A stretch of DNA of 12,945 nt from the NCBI GenBank assembly GCA_016201185.1, contig JACQDG010000218.1, positions 1-12,945 of the forward strand. The letters are read 5' to 3'. Every line of letters starts with the position of its first letter. The first letter of the stretch is position 1. Positions 1-7,217 of this stretch are shown piece by piece. The notes beneath the pieces were generated by a model. The model had not been told where the DNA came from and did no database searches. It saw only the letters and a list, made by a program, of their open reading frames with translations. This DNA is from Acidobacteriota bacterium. Lineage in GTDB: Bacteria; Acidobacteriota; Terriglobia; Bryobacterales; JACQDG01. Both the position numbers and the translations under genes were made by a program.

Positions 1-1582
1 GCGGGCCGAAATTGATGGGGTCCTGCGAAGTGCCTTGGATCCCCAGCGCCTCCGCCACGTTCGCTCCGAAAGCGAAGAAGGGCGCGGTGTTGCTGCGGTT
101 CCGGCTGAAGTTCCAGCTTAGACGGTGGATCAGCTTTGGTCCGAAATTGTGCGTCCAGGAGAGGCTCGTGTTCAGGCCCCGGCCGTCGGTGTCGTCTTTG
201 AAGCCGTAAAGCTGCGCGTTCTTCGCGTTGCGCTGCTGGAGGTTGAGATCAAAACCGAAACTGTCACGTTCGGAGAGCGTGTGGGTCAGCCGGAGGCCGA
301 AATTGTCGGTGTCTTGCGGGATCGAAGTAAGGTATTGGTAATTCTGCACGGAGCCGGGCTGGTTCGGCAAGGGGATGAAATCGAGCAGGCCGAGGGCGGC
401 CGGATTCATGCGGGACAGAGGGACGCGATTGTCCAGGAACGGCTTGCGCGTTGTGGGGTCGAAGACCTGCGCCAAGCCAGCGGGGGTGAAGGAGCGGGAA
501 AAGTCACCGGAGCGCTCGGCGGGCGTGGGCAGGGTGGCCGTGGCGTTGTAGTTGTAGGGGTTGCGGCTCCGCGTGCCGAAGTAGCTGGCGAAAAAGAACG
601 TTTTCTCGCTGTGGACGATTTTCGGGATGCGCAGCGCGCCGCCGCCTACCAGTCCAAAGCGGCTCTGGGCGTAAGACGGCTTCGGGACGGTTTGGCCGGT
701 GAGCGAGTAGGGCCGGGCATCCAGCGCCGAGTTGCGCAGGGAAAAGAAAGCGGCGCCGCGCAGCGCGTCCCGGTTGCGATTGGCTCGGTTGCCGAAGTTG
801 GTCCAATCGCCGGGCGGCCGGCCCATGCCCGCTCGGCCGCCGCCAAAGCCGCCGCGGCCTCCGGGTCCCCCGAGTTCCCCCGGGCCCATGCCGGGTCCCA
901 TGCCGCCAAACCGCGGTGCACCTCCGGGCCCCCCGCCTGCGCCTCCGCCGAAGCCGGGGACATTGGGGGCTCCGGGGCCGCCAGGGCCACCCGGCCCCTG
1001 GCCGAAGCCGCCGGCCCGGCGCATCGCAAAGGGGTCCTCCTCCTGCGGCGCCGCCAAGCCCCGGCTCAAACTACCGCTTACCAGGAACGCTTCGTTGCTG
1101 TCGGCCGACGTCTGGGCTCCATTGGCGCCCGGCTGCGGGGTCAGCGCGTCGAGCACCTGGTTTTCCGCGACCTGGTTGAGAGCAGCGGCCCGGAAACCGT
1201 TCTGCTGCCGCGAGGTGGGACCAGGGCCTCTGATAGGTGAGCCGGGCGAGCCTGGAGGCCGCGCCGCGGCCTGGGGCTTGGGCTTCAATTCCAGGGACCA
1301 ATCGGCCATGACTGGGCTTTCCCCGATCGTCACCTCCCGCCGAGCCTTCGAGAAGTCGAAGATTTCCACCTCGACCGTCCAGGCGCCAGGGGCGAGACCT
1401 TCTAATAGATATTTCCCAGACTCATCGGTGCTGATGGAGATCTTGCGGTCCCCCTGCGTGGCCGTCACCACCGCTCCCGGGATCGGCTGCCCGGCCGAAG
1501 AGATAGTACCGCTGAGTTGCCCCGCCTGCGGAGGGCCGGAGAGAAACAACAAAACCCCAAGGAACGGACTGACCCACACCAT
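1..1582 (-). CDS. TonB-dependent receptor, Oar-like, with carboxypeptidase-regulatory-like N-terminus (partial)
   Basis: This is the N-terminal 527 residues of an outer-membrane receptor; the C-terminal beta-barrel lies beyond the left edge. A short hydrophobic signal peptide (residues 1-20, probable cleavage after PPQA) precedes a carboxypeptidase-regulatory-like beta-sandwich (about 22-100, with GTISSAGQPIPGAVVTA and DESGKYLLEGLAPGAWTVEV). A linker with FLVSGSLSRG follows (about 166-175), then a Gly/Pro-rich stretch (about 191-255), then body motifs typical of acidobacterial members of this family: ALDARPYSLTGQ, PKPSYAQSRFG, FFFASYFGTRSRNPYNYN, AERSGDFS, VFDPTTRKPFLDNRVP and LLDFIPLPNQPGS. 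The ATG at 1582 is the first usable start after an in-frame TAA at 1648-1646; no clear Shine-Dalgarno precedes it. Such receptors import or bind large substrates using TonB energy, but the substrate cannot be read from sequence. It is transcribed divergently from rfbD. Family confidence is high; the ligand is unknown. Confidence 0.88.
   Translation of the reverse strand, partial: MVWVSPFLGVLLFLSGPPQAGQLSGTISSAGQPIPGAVVTATQGDRKISISTDESGKYLLEGLAPGAWTVEVEIFDFSKARREVTIGESPVMADWSLELKPKPQAAARPPGSPGSPIRGPGPTSRQQNGFRAAALNQVAENQVLDALTPQPGANGAQTSADSNEAFLVSGSLSRGLAAPQEEDPFAMRRAGGFGQGPGGPGGPGAPNVPGFGGGAGGGPGGAPRFGGMGPGMGPGELGGPGGRGGFGGGRAGMGRPPGDWTNFGNRANRNRDALRGAAFFSLRNSALDARPYSLTGQTVPKPSYAQSRFGLVGGGALRIPKIVHSEKTFFFASYFGTRSRNPYNYNATATLPTPAERSGDFSRSFTPAGLAQVFDPTTRKPFLDNRVPLSRMNPAALGLLDFIPLPNQPGSVQNYQYLTSIPQDTDNFGLRLTHTLSERDSFGFDLNLQQRNAKNAQLYGFKDDTDGRGLNTSLSWTHNFGPKLIHRLSWNFSRNRSNTAPFFAFGANVAEALGIQGTSQDPINFGP
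818..1012 (-). repeat. Gly/Pro-rich low-complexity tract inside the receptor gene
   Basis: About 65 codons (receptor residues about 191-255) encode almost only Gly and Pro with scattered Phe, Arg and Met, in irregular GGPGG, GFGGG and GPGMGPG units. The DNA is extremely GC-rich, and on the opposite strand it produces a spurious proline-rich reading frame. It lies between the regulatory-like domain and the receptor body, where a plug region would be expected. It is probably a flexible linker. Confidence 0.8.
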
Positions 1583-1685
1583 GAAGGAAAAGACTGCACA
1601 ACAGGGCTGCCTGGTTACTGCGGCCGATAATCTGTGTGATCCGGCTTACAGGGGCAGGTAGTATCAAGACGAAAGCCGTCACAGG

Positions 1686-1714
1686 TTGCGAAACTTCCTC
1701 CCGGCAGGTAGAGT
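1686..1714 (+). promoter_or_regulatory. Possible sigma70-type promoter for rfbD
   Basis: TTGCGA (1686-1691) and TAGAGT (1709-1714) are separated by 17 bases. Each matches the consensus at four of six positions. Transcription would begin near 1721, just upstream of the Shine-Dalgarno sequence at 1726. The match is modest and could be chance. Confidence 0.28.
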
Positions 1715-1725
1715 GTGATCTTTGC

Positions 1726-1732
1726 GGAGGGG
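1726..1732 (+). promoter_or_regulatory. Ribosome binding site of rfbD (supports the TTG start)
   Basis: GGAGGGG ends nine bases before the TTG at 1742. This placement is what selects TTG as the start and makes the protein begin directly at the Rossmann beta-strand MKALVLGARGQLG. Confidence 0.7.
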
Positions 1733-1741
1733 TAAGCGAAT

Positions 1742-2599
1742 TTGAAAGCATTGGTTCTGGGAGCTCGGGGTCAGTTGGGGGCCGCGCTGATGCGGGAGCT
1801 CGCGGCGCGCGGGCACCAGGCGGTGGGCCTGGGCCGCGAGGAATTGGACATCACGCGCGCCGACCTCGTCGAGCAGGCCATGCGCCTACACCGCCCGGAC
1901 TGGCTGATCAACGCCGCCGCGTACAATCAGGTGGATGTGGCGGAAAGGGAGCCGCTCGCGGCCCTGGAGGCAAACGGCGTAGCGGTCCGCCACATGGCTG
2001 TCTGCTGCCGGGACACCGGCGCGACCCTCCTGCACTTCTCCACCGATCACATCTTCGACGGCAAGAAGTCTACGCCCTACACGGAAGAAGATGTGCCCCA
2101 GCCTGTTTCCGCCTATGGCGTCTCGAAGCTGGCGGGAGAGCTCTACGTCCGGGCGTACCTCGACAAATACTACATTGTGCGCACCGCCGGGGTGTTCGGT
2201 CCCGCCGGCCGCACGACCAACCGCGGCAATTTCGTGGAACTGATGCTGCGCCTGGCGGCGGAGGGCCGGGCGATCCGCGTGGTGGAGGACTTCTACGCTT
2301 CGCCTACCTATGCCCCGGCCCTGGCCGCCCGCTGCGTGGGGCTTTTAGAGCAGGCCCCGTTCGGGACTTATCACATCGGCGGCGGCTGCGCGGTCTCCTG
2401 GTACCAGTATGCGCTGCTGATCTTCGGCGAAGCGGGCATCCGCGCTGAGATCACCCCCACCAGCGAAAAGGAATATCCCACCCCCGCCCGCCGGCCGAAG
2501 TATTCGGTTCTCTCGAACGCCAAGATGGAAGCCGCCGGCCTCGATCCGATGCCGCCGCTCGAGCAGACCTTGCGGGAGTACCTCAAAGCAAGGGAGTAG
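1742..2599 (+). CDS. rfbD: dTDP-4-dehydrorhamnose reductase (RmlD/RfbD family)
   Basis: This 285-residue short-chain dehydrogenase matches RmlD, which reduces dTDP-4-dehydro-L-rhamnose with NAD(P)H in the last step of dTDP-L-rhamnose synthesis for surface polysaccharide. An N-terminal Rossmann motif GARGQLG is at residues 7-13, a DIT motif at 36-38, NAAAYNQVDVAE at 57-68, the STDHIFDG motif with the catalytic Thr at 100-107, and the YxxxK pair Tyr125/Lys129 in SAYGVSKLAGE. The C-terminal substrate region contains RPKYSVLSN (251-259), characteristic of RmlD. Length is normal. It starts at TTG, chosen for the strong GGAGGGG 9 bases upstream. It stands alone, without rfbA, rfbB or rfbC in the window, divergent from the receptor and convergent with the phosphofructokinase. 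A related NDP-sugar reductase remains possible. Confidence 0.87.
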   Translation: MKALVLGARGQLGAALMRELAARGHQAVGLGREELDITRADLVEQAMRLHRPDWLINAAAYNQVDVAEREPLAALEANGVAVRHMAVCCRDTGATLLHFSTDHIFDGKKSTPYTEEDVPQPVSAYGVSKLAGELYVRAYLDKYYIVRTAGVFGPAGRTTNRGNFVELMLRLAAEGRAIRVVEDFYASPTYAPALAARCVGLLEQAPFGTYHIGGGCAVSWYQYALLIFGEAGIRAEITPTSEKEYPTPARRPKYSVLSNAKMEAAGLDPMPPLEQTLREYLKARE

Positions 2600-2605
2600 G
2601 GGAAA

Positions 2606-2627
2606 GGCGCGGAAGCGGCCGCGTGCC
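2606..2627. terminator. Weak hairpin between convergent rfbD and phosphofructokinase genes
   Basis: GGCGCGG (2606-2612) can pair with CCGCG-TG-CC (2619-2627) with a two-base bulge and a six-base loop. It lies in the 40-base gap between two converging genes. There is no T tract on either strand, so a role as terminator rests mainly on position. Confidence 0.22.
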
Positions 2628-2639
2628 TGCCGACCCCGC

Positions 2640-3812
2640 TCACGCCCGGGTCAGGAAAATGGGGAGGCCCTTTTTGCCGGCGTAATTGGGGCGGTAGCGG
2701 TCCACGTTGTACATGGTGGCCACATCCACCTGGCGCGGCCCCAGGGCGGGGTCAGGAAGATCCGCGTCCACGTAGCAGCCGTTCTGGATGGCCATCATGC
2801 GACCATGCTGGCCCGCGGCGAGAGAATCCAGGGCCAAGTTGGCAAAAGTGGTGGCGACCATCTTGTCCACAAAATCCGGCTCGCCGCTGCGCAGGTCGTA
2901 GGTCAGATCGCTGACGATCGTCTCCTCGCCTGCGATACTCTTCACCCGGTCGCTTAGTGCTTCGCCGATGTTGACCTTCTTGCGGTGGCCGAAGGCATCG
3001 GCCTCGCCGTACTCGTGGATTTCCTCGCCTTCCCACACCGCGCCTTCCGAGATCACCACCAGGGAATAGTTGCTGGGGTTGCGGCGCTTGTCGGTGACCA
3101 GCAGGTCGATCAGCTTGCGCAGGTTGAAGCGGTGCTCCGGGATCAGGCAGCGGATGGAGGTGACGTAAGCCGTGTAGAGAGCCGTGTAGCCGGCGTCGCG
3201 GCCGAAAATGCGGAAGATGCCGATGCGCTCGTGCGAGCCTACGGTGGTGCGCTGGCGGGTGATGGCGGCCACGGCGCGCGTCACCGCGGTGGAAAAGCCG
3301 ATGCAGTACTCGGTGTTGCGCACGTCGTTGTCCATGGTCTTTGGCACAGCGATCACCGCGACTCCCGCCTGCTCCAGCACCGGGGCGTAGCTGAGCGTGT
3401 CGTCGCCGCCGATCACCACCAGGGCGCCCAGATGCAGGGCCTGCAGGTTTTCGAGCACGACCGGGGTCAAGTCCACCACGCCGGGCTGGACCTCCTTGAA
3501 CCGGCCCTCCTGGGTCGCCAGGTGGGGCGGCAATGCCTCGACCTTTATCCGGGCGGGGTTGGTGCGCGAGCTGTGCAGGAACGTTCCTCCTGTGCGGTCG
3601 ATGGTGCGGGTATTGGTGCGATTGAGGGGCAGGACGTATTTCTCCTGCTGCCCGCCGGCCAGGTCCACGTGGGTCAGCCCTTCCCATCCCTTGCGGATGC
3701 CCAATACCTCGAATCCCAGCTCTCCTCCCCGGTAAACCACCCCCTTGATGACCGAGTTCAATCCCGGAACGTCTCCGCCCCCGGTCAGGATCCCAATTCT
3801 CTTCAGCCCCAT
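2640..3812 (-). CDS. pfp: 6-phosphofructokinase, pyrophosphate-dependent type by active-site residues
   Basis: This 390-residue group A phosphofructokinase interconverts fructose 6-phosphate and fructose 1,6-bisphosphate in the cytoplasm. Visible motifs in order: IGILTGGGDVPGLN (6-19), IGGDDTLS (134-141), PKTMDND (157-163, containing the base Asp), FGRDAGYTA (203-211), PEHRF (225-229), SEGAVW (255-260). In ATP-using enzymes the first two signatures read GGDGS and PGTIDND. Here Asp replaces Gly after GGD (Asp138) and Lys replaces Gly in the PxT motif (Lys158), the established signature of PPi as phosphoryl donor. The ATG at 3812 is chosen because homology begins at MGLKRIGILTGGG, with AAGG/GGGAG just upstream; the frame stays open further upstream but that stretch looks non-coding. 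It follows the 155-residue unknown gene by 47 bases, probably in one transcript. The family is certain; PPi use is inferred from two residues. Confidence 0.9.
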   Translation of the reverse strand: MGLKRIGILTGGGDVPGLNSVIKGVVYRGGELGFEVLGIRKGWEGLTHVDLAGGQQEKYVLPLNRTNTRTIDRTGGTFLHSSRTNPARIKVEALPPHLATQEGRFKEVQPGVVDLTPVVLENLQALHLGALVVIGGDDTLSYAPVLEQAGVAVIAVPKTMDNDVRNTEYCIGFSTAVTRAVAAITRQRTTVGSHERIGIFRIFGRDAGYTALYTAYVTSIRCLIPEHRFNLRKLIDLLVTDKRRNPSNYSLVVISEGAVWEGEEIHEYGEADAFGHRKKVNIGEALSDRVKSIAGEETIVSDLTYDLRSGEPDFVDKMVATTFANLALDSLAAGQHGRMMAIQNGCYVDADLPDPALGPRQVDVATMYNVDRYRPNYAGKKGLPIFLTRA

Positions 3813-3859
3813 CTTGCCTTGCTCCCGCTTTACTGGTCCCGATACAGTTCCTTTGTGTT

Positions 3860-4327
3860 TTATCGGGACTGGTTGACGAACATTTCCGCCTGCCGGTTGG
3901 TCTCCCACATCAGGTGGTTGATGTAGAGGAGCACCAGAGCCTCCGAATAGCGGCCGCCGAACTCGTCCAGCACCCGCTTCTGCCATCCTTCGGTCAGGTA
4001 TTTATCAGCAGAAACGCCTTTTTGAAAGAAGCCGCTGCCGTCGTGAGGAATTTGGAGAAAATCCAGCACCTGGACGACGAAATCAATGTTGGAAACGAGG
4101 ACCGCCTGGGTCAGGTCGCGGGCCAGTTCCTCGTCGCCTCCGGCGAGCCGCTCCCAGAGCCGCGGCCTGGCATGGCGCAGATGCTCCGCATTCAACTTGG
4201 CGAGCCGCGCCCGGACCTTAAACTGGTCGAAAAGCTTGTAGGAACGCAGCGCTCCCAGTGAAATGCTGCCAACCAGTTGATCGAGCGCGGGGCGTCCCAG
4301 GGCTTGATAGACGGCCGAAAGCTCCAC
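3860..4327 (-). CDS. Conserved-looking helical protein of unknown function, upstream of phosphofructokinase
   Basis: I do not recognise a named family. The 155-residue product has no signal peptide and no membrane segment, and looks mostly alpha-helical and cytoplasmic. It has a hydrophobic N-terminal part (YQALGRPALDQLVGSISLG, about 7-25), a basic segment (KVRARLAKLNAEHLRHARPRLWERL, about 37-61), an acidic helix (GGDEELARDLTQAVLVSN), then FVVQVLDFLQIPHDG (about 83-97), a GFFQKG turn, and a C-terminal helical part with YSEALVLLYINHLMWET. It resembles uncharacterised proteins I recall from Acidobacteria. The start is GTG at 4327, without a clear Shine-Dalgarno, so it is uncertain. Its stop lies 47 bases before the phosphofructokinase ATG on the same strand, suggesting cotranscription. 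A role linked to that enzyme is only a guess from position. Confidence 0.72.
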   Translation of the reverse strand: MELSAVYQALGRPALDQLVGSISLGALRSYKLFDQFKVRARLAKLNAEHLRHARPRLWERLAGGDEELARDLTQAVLVSNIDFVVQVLDFLQIPHDGSGFFQKGVSADKYLTEGWQKRVLDEFGGRYSEALVLLYINHLMWETNRQAEMFVNQSR

Positions 4328-4423
4328 TTTGGCAGGATATCATAGGGGCAGTGCCGGGCCCCGATCCGCTGGGGCTCTTCGCGCAGGCAGTTCCCGCCAG
4401 CGCAATTTGCCCCATCCGGCGCT

Positions 4424-4434
4424 GCACCCGGTGC
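4424..4434. promoter_or_regulatory. Short dyad in the divergent region upstream of maeB
   Basis: GCACC-C-GGTGC (4424-4434) is an 11-base dyad, extendable by CGC/GCG with one unpaired T. The one-base loop rules out a normal RNA hairpin, so if functional it would be a protein-binding site. It lies in the 176-base gap between the GTG-started unknown gene and maeB; I see no convincing promoter pair in that gap. Confidence 0.22.
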
Positions 4435-4490
4435 GCGCACCTCAAACATGCGGATTGGCGAGGAATGGAGATGCAATTGCTTTGACTCTC

Positions 4491-4497
4491 AGAGGAG
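4491..4497 (+). promoter_or_regulatory. Ribosome binding site of maeB
   Basis: AGAGGAG lies six bases before the ATG at 4504, a strong Shine-Dalgarno with ideal spacing. It fixes the start of the malic enzyme. Confidence 0.8.
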
Positions 4498-4503
4498 CCG
4501 CAA

Positions 4504-6786
4504 ATGTCTATCCGAAAAGAAGATGCCCTGAATTATCACGCCCTGCCCACCCCCGGCAAGCTTTCCGTCACCCCTACCAAGCCCTGCCGCACACAGCTCG
4601 ATCTGAGCCTGGCCTATACGCCGGGCGTGGCGGAACCTTGCCTGGAAATCGCCAAGAACCCACAGTTGGGGTGGAGCTACACGTCGCGATCCAACCTGGT
4701 GGCCGTGGTCAGCAACGGCACGGCCGTGCTCGGCCTGGGCAACATCGGCCCGTTAGCAGGCAAGCCGGTGATGGAAGGCAAGGCCGTCCTGTTCAAACGG
4801 TTCGCCGACATCGACGTGTTCGATCTGGAGGTAAACACCACGAATCCGGACGAAATGATCCGGCTGGTCCAGTTACTGGAGCCCACCTTCGGCGGCATTA
4901 ATCTCGAGGACATCAAGGCCCCGGAATGCTTCTACATCGAGGAGACCCTGAAGCAGACGATGCAGATCCCGGTATTCCACGACGACCAGCACGGGACGGC
5001 TATCATCAGCGGGGCCGCGCTGCTGAACGCGGTGCAACTGGCTGGCAAGCGGCTGGACCAGGTGTTGGTGGTGTTCAACGGGGCCGGCGCCGCCGGCATC
5101 GCCTGCGCGGATCTTTATATCCGCCTGGGCGTGAAGCTGGAAAACATCCTGATGTGCGACTCCGTAGGCGTGATCTACAAGGGCCGCACGAAGGGCATGA
5201 ACCGCTACAAAGAACGCTTCGCCAAGGACACCGACGGGCGGACCCTGGCCGACGCGATGGCGGGGGCGGATGTATTCGTGGGCGTCTCGGTGGCCGATTG
5301 CGTCACGCCGGACATGCTGCGCTCCATGGCCGCCCGCCCGATCGTTTTTGCCATGGCCAACCCCAACCCGGAAATCAAATACGAAACAGCGATCGCCGCC
5401 CGCGACGACGTGATCATGGCCACGGGCCGCTCCGATTATCCGAACCAAGTGAACAACGTGCTGGGCTTTCCCTTCATCTTCCGCGGCGCGCTTGATGTGC
5501 AGGCCACCTCGATCAACAACGAGATGAAGCTGGCGGCCGCTACGGCGCTGGCGGCGCTGGCCCGGCAGGACGTGCCCGATGCGGTGCGGCGCATCTACCC
5601 GAGCGAGCGCCTGGAATTCGGGCCGTCCTACATTTTGCCCAAGCCGTTTGACACCCGGGTGCTCGAAACCGTGCCCGTGGCGGTGGCGCGGGCAGCCATG
5701 GAAACGGGCGTGGCGCAGAAAACCCTCGACCTCGAGGAATACCGTGAATCCTTGGCCCGCCGGCTGGGCATGGCTCAAGAGGTGTTCCGCGTGATGATAC
5801 ACAAGGCCCAGCAGGAGCCGAAGCGGATCGTCTTCCCGGAGGGTGAGGAGGAGAAGATCCTGCGCGCCGCCCAGATCCTTTGCGACGAGAAGATCGCCCG
5901 GCCGATCCTGCTGGGCGACCCGGCGCGGATCCGGGCGAAAGCCGAGCAGCTCGGCTTGCACGATCACGCTTGGGAGACGCTGGACCCGCTGGAGCACCCG
6001 AAGTTTCAGGCCTACGCCCAGGAGCTGTACGAGCTGCGCCACCGCAAGGGCGTGACGCGCGGCGAGGCGCTCGAGATGCTGCGCAACCCGATCTCCTTCG
6101 GAGCCATGATGGTGCGGCGGCAGGACGCCGACGGCATGGTCGCTGGTATTACCAAGCACTATCCGGAGACCATCCGCCCCGCCCTGCAGATCATCAACCT
6201 GCGGCCGGGGGTGAACCGCGTTTCCGGCCTGTACATGCTCATCATCAACCGCCAGCTGTACTTCCTGGCCGACACCACGGTGAACATCGAGCCGACCTCC
6301 GAGGACTTGGCCGAGATCACGGTGCTGGCGGCCGAGCGAGCCCGGGAGTTCGACGTCGAGCCGCGCGTCGCGCTGCTCTCGTTTTCCAACTTCGGCTCAG
6401 CCCGCCATCCGCTCTCGGATAAGGTGCGGCGGGCCGTCGAAATCGTCCGGCGCCGCGATCCGAACTTGGTCGTGGACGGCGAGATGCAGGCCGACACCGC
6501 ACTGAACCCGGACCTCATGCAACGCTTCTTCGATTTTTCCCGGTTGAAGACGGAAGCCAACGTGCTGATCTTCCCCTGCCTGGAGGCGGCCAACATCGCC
6601 TACAAGCTGCTGATGCGGCTGGCGAGCGCCGAGGCTATCGGCCCCATCCTGATGGGCCTGAGCCGGCCCGTTGCCGTCCTCCAGAAGGGCTTCGACGTGC
6701 AGGATGTGGTCACCATGACAGCGCTGGCGGTGCTGGACGCCCAGGACTTCAGCCGCCGTATCCCCCAGAGCCTGGGGGCGGACTGA
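4504..6786 (+). CDS. maeB: NADP-type malic enzyme with C-terminal phosphotransacetylase-like domain
   Basis: The 760-residue product has the usual MaeB length. It oxidatively decarboxylates malate to pyruvate and CO2 with NADP+, supplying pyruvate and NADPH during growth on C4 acids or acetate. The malic domain shows YTPGVAEPC (38-46), GKAVLFKRFADIDVF (92-106), NLEDIKAPECF with metal-binding Glu/Asp (133-143), and FHDDQHGTAI (158-167). The nucleotide-binding domain shows NGAGAAG (192-198), ANPNPE (285-290) and ATGRSDYPNQVNNVLGFPF (306-324). From about residue 430 a phosphotransacetylase-like domain follows (RIVFPEGEEEKILRAAQ, GAMMVRRQDADGMVAG, LLSFSNFGSARHPLS, VDGEMQADTALNP). In MaeB this domain is established as regulatory, binding acetyl-CoA, rather than a transacetylase. 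Cofactor choice is from family precedent. It runs divergent from the phosphofructokinase operon and converges with the PIN gene, whose stop is five bases away. Confidence 0.95.
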   Translation: MSIRKEDALNYHALPTPGKLSVTPTKPCRTQLDLSLAYTPGVAEPCLEIAKNPQLGWSYTSRSNLVAVVSNGTAVLGLGNIGPLAGKPVMEGKAVLFKRFADIDVFDLEVNTTNPDEMIRLVQLLEPTFGGINLEDIKAPECFYIEETLKQTMQIPVFHDDQHGTAIISGAALLNAVQLAGKRLDQVLVVFNGAGAAGIACADLYIRLGVKLENILMCDSVGVIYKGRTKGMNRYKERFAKDTDGRTLADAMAGADVFVGVSVADCVTPDMLRSMAARPIVFAMANPNPEIKYETAIAARDDVIMATGRSDYPNQVNNVLGFPFIFRGALDVQATSINNEMKLAAATALAALARQDVPDAVRRIYPSERLEFGPSYILPKPFDTRVLETVPVAVARAAMETGVAQKTLDLEEYRESLARRLGMAQEVFRVMIHKAQQEPKRIVFPEGEEEKILRAAQILCDEKIARPILLGDPARIRAKAEQLGLHDHAWETLDPLEHPKFQAYAQELYELRHRKGVTRGEALEMLRNPISFGAMMVRRQDADGMVAGITKHYPETIRPALQIINLRPGVNRVSGLYMLIINRQLYFLADTTVNIEPTSEDLAEITVLAAERAREFDVEPRVALLSFSNFGSARHPLSDKVRRAVEIVRRRDPNLVVDGEMQADTALNPDLMQRFFDFSRLKTEANVLIFPCLEAANIAYKLLMRLASAEAIGPILMGLSRPVAVLQKGFDVQDVVTMTALAVLDAQDFSRRIPQSLGAD
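6762..6778. terminator. Perfect 7-bp hairpin at the maeB 3' end, facing the PIN gene end
   Basis: CCCCCAG (6762-6768), loop AGC, CTGGGGG (6772-6778) form a perfect GC-rich stem inside the last codons of maeB. Read on the minus strand it lies about 14 bases past the PIN stop codon. No T tract follows on either strand, so it is at best a weak bidirectional terminator or a 3'-end stabiliser. Confidence 0.32.
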
Positions 6787-6791
6787 CGCCA

Positions 6792-7217
6792 TTACAAAAA
6801 AGCGCGATCCAGAGACGTGATGAATTGAATGCCGGGTACCATCTTGCGGCTGAGGCGATCGTCATTGGTAATGAACAGGTCGCAGCCGGCGCGCGCCGCG
6901 CAAGCCAGTTGAATGGCGTCCGGCGCACGAAGGGTCTTGTCCTGCCGGAGCCGGGCGTAGAGCCTGGCGCAGGGGCGATCAAACGGTAAAAGCAGGACAG
7001 CTGCCGACGCCAGGGCTTCCTCATATTTCTCAGCAAGGTCCTGCTTTCCCTCTTGGAGGGGCTTGACCAGCACCTCGCCCAAAGTCAGCGTGGAAGTGCA
7101 AAGCTGATCGCCCCGCTCGTTCATGCGCTCGCCCAAAGCAAAGACTTTTTGGGCAAACTCGCTGTGGCCCTCAATCAGGTAGACAAACAGGTTGGTGTCC
7201 CAAAAGATCCGGCTCAA
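6792..7217 (-). CDS. PIN-domain ribonuclease, VapC-like toxin
   Basis: This 141-residue protein is a PIN-domain nuclease; relatives cleave RNA with Mg2+ or Mn2+ and act as the toxin of VapBC modules. The acidic active site is complete: Asp7 in FWDTNLFVYL, Glu48 in TLTLGEVL, Asp100 in LRAPDAIQLACA, and Asn118/Asp119 in FITNDDRL. The chosen start is the TTG at 7217. It has the Shine-Dalgarno GAGAGGG six bases upstream and overlaps the stop of the preceding gene in a four-base TTGA, the classic layout for translational coupling. An in-frame TTG at 7223 would add two residues but sits directly against the ribosome binding site. The partner is the 170-residue gene upstream, not a small VapB. The RNA target is unknown. 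Confidence 0.87.
   Translation of the reverse strand: MSRIFWDTNLFVYLIEGHSEFAQKVFALGERMNERGDQLCTSTLTLGEVLVKPLQEGKQDLAEKYEEALASAAVLLLPFDRPCARLYARLRQDKTLRAPDAIQLACAARAGCDLFITNDDRLSRKMVPGIQFITSLDRAFL

Noticed and set aside
125..1240. 371-codon plus-strand open frame at the left edge
   Set aside because: Opposite the receptor gene, with Arg/Ala/Gly-rich composition typical of GC-rich shadow frames and no recognisable motif.
732..1661. Long plus-strand open frame with proline-rich translation
   Set aside because: It is the complement of the receptor gene. The proline runs are the antisense of its Gly-rich tract, and the minus frame shows clear receptor motifs.
2985..3926. 313-codon plus-strand open frame
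   Set aside because: Antisense to the phosphofructokinase, whose motifs are complete in the minus frame; no protein features of its own.
3813..3986. Upstream extension of the phosphofructokinase frame (58 extra residues)
   Set aside because: The extension overlaps the end of the 155-residue gene, looks non-coding, and family homology starts at the Met encoded at 3812.
4873..6159. 428-codon minus-strand open frame
   Set aside because: Antisense to maeB; His/Arg/Gly-rich composition and no motifs.
4504..6786. Phosphotransacetylase activity for the C-terminal MaeB domain
   Set aside because: In MaeB-type enzymes this domain is known as regulatory, and catalytic-site segments differ from true Pta (NFGSARHPLS and GEMQAD here), so no second enzymatic activity is claimed.
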